NCBI RefSeq assembly: GCF_000003815.2
Contig: NC_049989.1
Span: 19,417,165 to 19,477,164, forward strand
DNA from: Branchiostoma floridae
Taxonomy: Eukaryota > Chordata > Leptocardii > Amphioxiformes > Branchiostomatidae
Length of the DNA stretch: 60,000 nt
Direction of reading: 5' to 3'
Of this stretch, positions 55,045 through 60,000 are shown in pieces. Position numbers and translations under genes: made by a program. The notes under the pieces were generated by a model. That model did not search any database and was not told the DNA's origin. It was given only the letters and a program-made list of their open reading frames with translations. Position 1 is the first letter of the stretch. Each line of letters opens with the position of its first letter.

Positions 55045-55105
55045 GTTGCCATGGTAACGGCCACGGTTTGACGTCATTTGATGGGACCGCGCATTGTGTA
55101 TTTAA
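55045..55105 (+). promoter_or_regulatory. RFX X-box, CRE and TATA-like cluster
   Basis: GTTGCCATGGTAAC (55,045-55,058) is a perfect X-box palindrome for RFX factors. TGACGTCA (55,069-55,076) is a full CRE. TATTTAAGG follows at about 55,099. The order RFX site, about 10 bp, CRE, then a TATA-like element at a fitting distance suggests a plus-strand core promoter with a start near 55,125-55,135. No coding exon is identified immediately downstream. Confidence 0.5.
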
Positions 55106-55654
55106 GGGGCAGCATTATCAAGCGGGTTTTCAGAGTTATAATGCACGTATGATCCAAAATCCTTTTTCATTCATTCACAAATCATTAAGCATACAAAAGT
55201 GGCGAGAGAAAGTGCCGGCCGAATCAAGTTATATACAAGCTACATCCTCATCGTCATTTGTGCAGCATAGAAAATAAGATGTTTCGAAGGACACTTAAAC
55301 ATTCAGATTATGAGAATTACATAGTTGTTAGAAATACAAAAATTCACAGTACTAGTCCAAATCTATGCCCAAGTCCAAACCCATTCCATGAAGGAAAAAT
55401 ATCGTTTATGTGTAGACAGATATGTCGTTTAGTTGCCATGATGTAATTTTCAGCTTCTAGATCCTGAAATTATGAGCTGAATTTGCTGATATATACTCTT
55501 CCTGTTTTGCAGATGGAAATGACAAATCAAATTTGCGGCAGACGGATCCCTCCTGCACCTTATCGGTGTTACTGTAGGCGATACAGACGCGAGTAGGCAC
55601 GCGCACAACTCCACTCAGCTGCGTCTACGGGCTTCAGATATCGTTCCTGAAGAT

Positions 55655-55835
55655 TACTAAACAGTACCGAGCTCTGAAACGTTTTCAGGTGTCTAGGAAA
55701 ATTGGAAACCGTGTTATATGGTTCACGTAAATATCGCTTCATTTACTAAACAGTACTGAGCTGTGGAACGTTTTCGACTGTCTAGGGAAAATTGGACATC
55801 GTGTTATATGGTTTACGTAAATGTCGTTTTATGTA
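55655..55835 (+). repeat. ~88-bp direct tandem duplication
   Basis: TTACTAAACAGTAC.GAGCT, TGGAACGTTTTC, GTGTTATATGGTT.ACGTAA appear twice, near 55,655-55,740 and 55,743-55,828. Confidence 0.85.
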
Positions 55836-56574
55836 AACCCAGAGTGCATGATTGATATGGGACACGGCCTGAACATTTGGATAGAAGACAGCTTATCTCT
55901 GTGAATAATAATTGAACTGCACGGAGAAAGGCAGGAAAGGCGGCATCAAATCCAATTCCCGGGATCGTAACGCCTACGTCTTCGCGAAGAAAGGAGAAAC
56001 TGTTTACGAAGCAAGCCGCGCAACGAACGCGTCACGGTGTATTCAAACCGCATCAACTGACGTGTCTGGCTTACGGAGCACCCGCCGCCTCGGGGGCTAC
56101 CTCTCTGTATTCAGTACCCCGGACAGCTCTGTATACATCGCCGCGAACGTTATCCAAGATCTACGTGTTCGCTTTGTCGCGGACGGACGGACAGGTCTCC
56201 CTCGAGGCTTCGCGCGTCAAACAGGTTTTGTCAAGCGGTGGATCAGGTCCACCGCGAGCGCCGGGCTGTCGTACAAACAGGATAATTGAGACGTCTGTTG
56301 GCGATAAGAAGGCGGGAAGTCTGACGTCACCTGGACAACACGAACCGCGGCATCCTTCCGCGTCCTGTTGTGGATTCTTCCTGCGTGGGTGGACTCTGAT
56401 TTATCTATAAGAGTAGATACTGCCGGTAAATGACGCTGATTTACTGGAGTTGCGAACGGTACGACATCTAAAAGGGCAGTCGTGCAGAAGCGGTCTCGCT
56501 ACGTAGGTTAGGCGGGCCGCTTTCATACCCCACGTGAGCTCAGCACAAACAAGGTCTGCTCTGTTTCAAAAACA

Positions 56575-56822
56575 CCCGGAGCTTTCCAGTGGTGTTAGGA
56601 CGTGGTGTGTTGATAAACGCAGCAGACAGGCCCGAAAATACATCCGGAGCTGTCCAGTGGTGTCAGGACGTGGTGTGTTGTTAAACCGCGGCAGACAGGA
56701 AAAAAAACCCAGAGCTGTCCACAGGTGTTAGGACGGGGTGTGTTGATAAACGCAGCAGACAGGCCGAAAAACATCAGGAGCTGTCCATAGGACGTGGTGT
56801 GTTGATAAAACACAGCAGACAG
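56575..56822 (+). repeat. ~65-bp tandem repeat, four units
   Basis: GGAGCTGTCCAGTGGTGT, TAGGACGTGGTGTGTTGATA, AACGCAGCAGACAGGC. Units begin near 56,578, 56,645, 56,710 and 56,777; the last is shortened. Lies just upstream of the first coding exon of the right-hand gene, within its likely 5' UTR or promoter. Confidence 0.9.
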
Positions 56823-56907
56823 ACTGTAGTACAGATCGAACGAGACGCGCCATCCTCTGTCTGTAGCGCTACTCCTGCGCGCATCTCAGCGGTGAGGAGT
56901 TTTCAGG

Positions 56908-56988
56908 ATGGGGCTTGGCACAAGCCGGGGATGTTCGACGGGCGCCAGGGCCAGAACCACGCGGATACAGTCTACAACAGTCACGCAG
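56908..56988 (+). CDS. Candidate first coding exon of the right-hand gene
   Basis: 27 codons, MGLGTSRGCSTGARARTTRI and then QSTTVTQ, ending phase 0 at a strong donor CAG|GTGAGG. Sequence around it is GC- and CpG-rich, as for an invertebrate 5' end. The MGxGTS start fits an N-myristoylation signal. The join to 58,891 is in frame, but the exon is predicted only from start codon, donor and phase, so another first exon is possible. Confidence 0.4.
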
Positions 56989-57084
56989 GTGAGGAACAAG
57001 CTCTTTTTATGTATCGTTATGAATTAACTACTGCACGTCGCACATGCTTAAAACATACATCTACGTAGTCATTGAAAACTGCCA

Positions 57085-57490
57085 CCCTTGTACGGAAAAC
57101 ATTTGTCTATTTAGAAGCAACTGTTGCACATGTACTTAACACACATCTGTCTCTTCGACTTCGTGGAAAACTGCCACACAAGTATTGACACATGTACATC
57201 TGTCTCGTCATGGAAAACTCTCATGTATGTACGGAACACATTTGTCTATTCATGGAAAATTGCCACATATGTACGGAGTACACATCTGTCTAGTCGAGGA
57301 AAACTGCCACACAAATATGTAACACATTTACATCTGTCTCTTCGTGTAAAACTGCCACACATGTATGGAGCACACATCTGTTTAGTCGTGGAAAACTGCC
57401 AGACAAATATGTAACACTTGTACATCTGTCTCGTCACGAAAAACTGCCACACGTGTAGGGAGTATACATTTTTCTATTCATAAGCAACTA
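57085..57490 (+). repeat. ~56-bp tandem repeat, about seven units
   Basis: Degenerate units built on GGAAAACTGCCACACATGTA, then CGGA.CACA.ATCTGTCT.GTC. Frames through it are open on both strands only because of the repeat. Confidence 0.85.
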
Positions 57491-58016
57491 TCACCCAGAA
57501 ACAGATATAATATGTGCGGAATAAGCATCTTTATAGTCACCAGTGGCTGTTGTACACAGAACAGAGGTCCGTCTAGTCATTTAAAAAAAACTACCATGTA
57601 CGAAACAAACATTTTAAAGCGGTTGTCACATATTTACATTTTACGGAATACATACAATCTTTTTCTTTACTACACTGTATTTTGTTGTGACTGGATCACG
57701 TGGCAAATTCAAGATGGCAGCTTCGGGAATACCATTTCTTCCCACGATATCTTGACATTCAATACCCCTACTATCTAACAACCCCCACCACTATGGTGGT
57801 TTGTCGGGCGACTTGTCAATGTACTTCAGACCAACTAGCAGGGAAGACTGACAGTCGGTGTTACCCAGGCGCTAACCCTACAGATTATCAAATCACAAAG
57901 CTCAAATGAATTCCGTAGAATTCATATGATTCTTAGTGGTGGGTCGGACGCATTCCAGAGAATTCGTAGCGTAGGTATACTAAGTAGCTTTCAAGATAAA
58001 AAATGAGCTCAATCAC

Positions 58017-58087
58017 GCCAAATGGCAATTACTCAAGCAACTGGATATAACAGGGTCCAGTTGCTTGAGTAATTGCTATTTGGCGTA
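58017..58087. repeat. Near-perfect inverted repeat
   Basis: CGCCAAATGGCAATTACTCA (then AGCAACTGGA), a 10-bp loop, and the inverse TCCAGTTGCTTGAGTAATTG (then CTATTTGGCG). It is the end of repeat R1 in head-to-head arrangement. Confidence 0.9.
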
Positions 58088-58907
58088 TCTTATTACCTGG
58101 GTGTCTGAGTTACTCTAACCTTAATGGTGGTATAATGAAGTCAATTGTGTTCGAAATGATTTCGAAGTGACTAACCACAACTCCGGTTATTCAATTCGTG
58201 TCATTAAGAGCAAGTGTAAGGCCGCACCAATTTAATTTGTTGCTTCTTGGATTCTATAAAAATAAAAATAAAATGTTTAAGTTGAGAAACATACATAAAA
58301 CAAAGCCCAATGACCAGCATTTTACCTTGGTGCACTCAAAGCATGTAGTTAAATCAGTCCTTACTGCTGGATATATACTGCTGCACTTAGTTTTATGAAT
58401 TGAATACGGTCATATTTTTCAAGATTTCCTCATTGCCCTATGCCTTCATGATGTCCGCTTGCCACATTTGCACAACATGCCACATTAAAAATCAGAGAAC
58501 CAAACAATTAGATTAGTGTGGCCTAACAGTTATATTAAATCTTTTCCATTATTGGATTCATATTTCTTGCTCTTTTGTCATTTGTGTTTTAACTCATTTC
58601 GAAGCGACTCGCCACAACTAAGTTTATTCAATCAGTGTCATTAAGAACATCATATAATAGTCATATTCAATCTTTTATCATTCCTAAATTTATATCTCTT
58701 GCTTTGATAGGTCCTGTGGTCCAATGTACAATGAAGACAGTTCTGCTTGTTTTTTTATGATTTAGAAGCAACTCACCACTACTCCGTTTATTCAATTTGT
58801 GTCATTAATTATATATGATAAGAACATAATGTAACATTCATATTCAATATTTTACCATGATTCCTAAATCTATATTTCTTGCTTCGACAGGTCCTGTGGT
58901 CCAATGC
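58060..58907 (+). repeat. Dispersed repeat R1, array of about three units overlapping a splice acceptor
   Basis: Blocks GAAGTGACT..CCACAACT, GTTTATTCAATTCGTGTCAT, TAAGAACAT and TATTCAAT.TTTT.CCAT recur near 58,145, 58,600 and 58,765. Two units (58,676-58,726 and 58,857-58,907) end in TTCTTGCTT.GA.AGGTCCTG, TGGTCCAATG. The second supplies the acceptor and first 17 nt of the next exon. Confidence 0.8.
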
Positions 58908-59604
58908 CCTTCCAGGGATTGCTCTCGCCAGGGGAATGCCGCGCAGCCCCACCTTGCGACCTTTGCCTGAACACCACCCACCCCTGCCGGGTACCATCCC
59001 TCCCGCCACGTCCATCTCCCCCGCCACCCCTCGCCACTCCGTGTCGGTCCCCTCGGGAGGCAGGCGCACCTCCACCACCTACTCCATCTCCCTGTCCCAG
59101 CAGAACTCCGTGGAGCGTCCCATCCCGACGCCACAGAACTCCATGGAGTCCGACAGATCCTCGGAGCGCCACCCGAGCACGGAGGCGGACCCTCGCGTCC
59201 TAGAGGCGGCGCTCGTGTGCGGAGACATCAGACTCCCCAACCTGCCCACCGGCGAGGCTGTGACCAACCCCGCCGCTGGTAACGCCGCGGGCATGCCGAA
59301 AATAAACCTACTGGCGGGAGAACCCACCTTTAACAAACTAAAAACCTTCACCAAGAGAATGGTGGAGAACGCGAAGAACGTGGAGAAGGAGAATAATTCC
59401 GGAAAGAACAGTGAGGGAGAGGACGCCAACGCCGACGTCAGAAACGCCGCGCCGAAGACGAGAAGAGGAACGCTGACGCGACAGGCCTCGGTGACGTCAC
59501 AGACCAGCAACATCTCCGTGGAGGTGGAGACGGCGGTGATGCGGAAGGGGCGCAGGCGCAGTAGCGACCCCATGCTGCATAGAAGGATTTCTGTCACCAT
59601 GCAG
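58891..59604 (+). CDS. Internal exon (238 codons) of an unidentified gene, continues off right edge
   Basis: Acceptor TTGCTTCGACAG and donor CAG|GTCAGT, phase 0-0. It reads VLWSNALPGIALARGMPRSP, a Pro/Ser/Thr-rich stretch, then EAALVCGDIRLPNLP, FNKLKTFTKRMVENAKNVEK, an acidic-basic linker and KGRRRSSDPMLHRRISVTMQ. GC content and third-position bias rise sharply over the exon, supporting coding. RRSS and RRIS are good basophilic-kinase sites (PKA-like). No signal peptide, membrane helix or catalytic motif is visible. It looks like an intrinsically disordered regulatory segment. I do not recognise the family. The frame runs open past the donor for a while, but the donor and the drop in coding character place the end at 59,604. 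Confidence 0.75.
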
Positions 59605-60000
59605 GTCAGTAGGGTACATCCCTGGCTCTTTCCTGTCACACCAGTTCACTTTTACCCGAGACGTAACTATGTCCGTCATATTCAAAAACTGTTTCTTAGG
59701 ATATCATATCGAAAGACAACTTTTTGAAACTGCAATGTTTTGATTTGAAACGACTGTCCGTTGACAGGATATCCCTATAAATACCCAGTTTTTACATACA
59801 GCGGATGTAAGTAATTACCGGTGCAGAAACATGACTAGTCTCAAAGCAGACAAACAGACAAGCTGGATGACAAAAGAGAAGAATTCGGCCAAATAGGGAC
59901 AGATAAGTTTCCATGAGATCTCAGTCAGTCTTTTGCAGTCTATCCAGCTATCAGTTTACCCCTAGGCCAATTAACTCCTACTATTTACTCTTAACTTGGC
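59605..60000 (+). other. Intron downstream of the 238-codon exon
   Basis: Sequence turns AT-rich right after the donor. I see no further exon or element before the window ends. Confidence 0.5.

Larger units (their letters stand above)
56989..58890 (+). other. Intron of the right-hand gene, repeat-rich
   Basis: 57,085-57,490 is a run of about 56-bp repeats (GTGGAAAACTGCCACACA, ATGTA.GGAGCACACATCTGT). 58,017-58,087 is a near-perfect hairpin, and 58,060-58,890 consists largely of repeat R1. No further exon seen. Confidence 0.5.

Noticed and set aside
55912-56289. 125-codon plus-strand frame
   Set aside because: It lies in GC- and CpG-rich sequence where long frames arise by chance; no recognisable domain and no clear splice sites. 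Could be 5' UTR.
57124-57452. Cys/His-rich frames on both strands
   Set aside because: Generated by the 56-bp tandem repeat.
59079-59639. 186-codon minus-strand frame
   Set aside because: Shadow of the 238-codon plus-strand exon, which has matching splice sites and phase.

Overview
This is intron-rich eukaryotic, invertebrate-deuterostome-like DNA, most probably from a cephalochordate (amphioxus). The evidence is many small exons with GT-AG introns, chordate-type HIP1 and ACADS genes with one copy each in view, an intronless LRR receptor, very dense MITE, SINE and LINE debris, and local duplications suggesting high heterozygosity. No bacterial operons, CRISPR array or rRNA are present. Species cannot be fixed from the window alone.

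Layout. (1) 1-15,938, minus strand: the 5' two-thirds or so of a HIP1/HIP1R-type endocytic adaptor gene. 18 coding exons (ANTH domain, then coiled coil) run leftwards and continue off the left edge toward the talin-like actin-binding end. Exon 13 carries an apparent 1-bp frameshift. Exon 10 has a same-length, same-phase tandem copy, and exon 2 has a truncated tandem copy. (2) 16,802-18,104: a protein-like open segment split cleanly by a 1,042-bp long-TIR transposon with a perfect 9-bp target duplication. (3) 18.4-19 kb: a LINE 3' end, then a possible promoter and 5' UTR exon for (4) 21,373-23,460, plus strand: an intronless LRR transmembrane receptor whose cytoplasmic tail repeats NPxY and QYEDx tyrosine motifs, with a decayed tail module beyond the stop codon. 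(5) 23.8-26.9 kb: an old tandem duplication loaded with mobile elements. (6) 26,959-27,447, minus strand: last exon of a small Gly/Ser-rich protein with conserved-looking His and Cys residues. (7) 27.5-30.9 kb: minisatellite and duplicated intergenic sequence. (8) 30,936-37,322, minus strand: a complete 10-exon mitochondrial short-chain acyl-CoA dehydrogenase gene (ACADS, 411 aa). (9) 37.3-56.9 kb: mostly repeats, including a LINE reverse-transcriptase tail, 165-bp repeats, several foldback elements and a composite TIR element at 49,386-53,120 with a 44-bp repeat array. (10) 55,045-56,988 onward, plus strand: a promoter-like RFX/CRE/TATA cluster, and separately a GC-rich first exon and a 714-bp exon of an unidentified gene that runs off the right edge.

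The two best understood genes are housekeeping: HIP1 links clathrin and membranes to actin, and ACADS performs the first step of mitochondrial short-chain beta-oxidation. Nothing indicates that they work together. The recurring theme of the window is small tandem duplications that straddle exon-intron borders, seen at HIP1 exons 2 and 10, ACADS exons 4 and 5, and exon 2 of the right-hand gene, together with repeated hAT- or MULE-like insertions flanked by 8-9-bp duplications.
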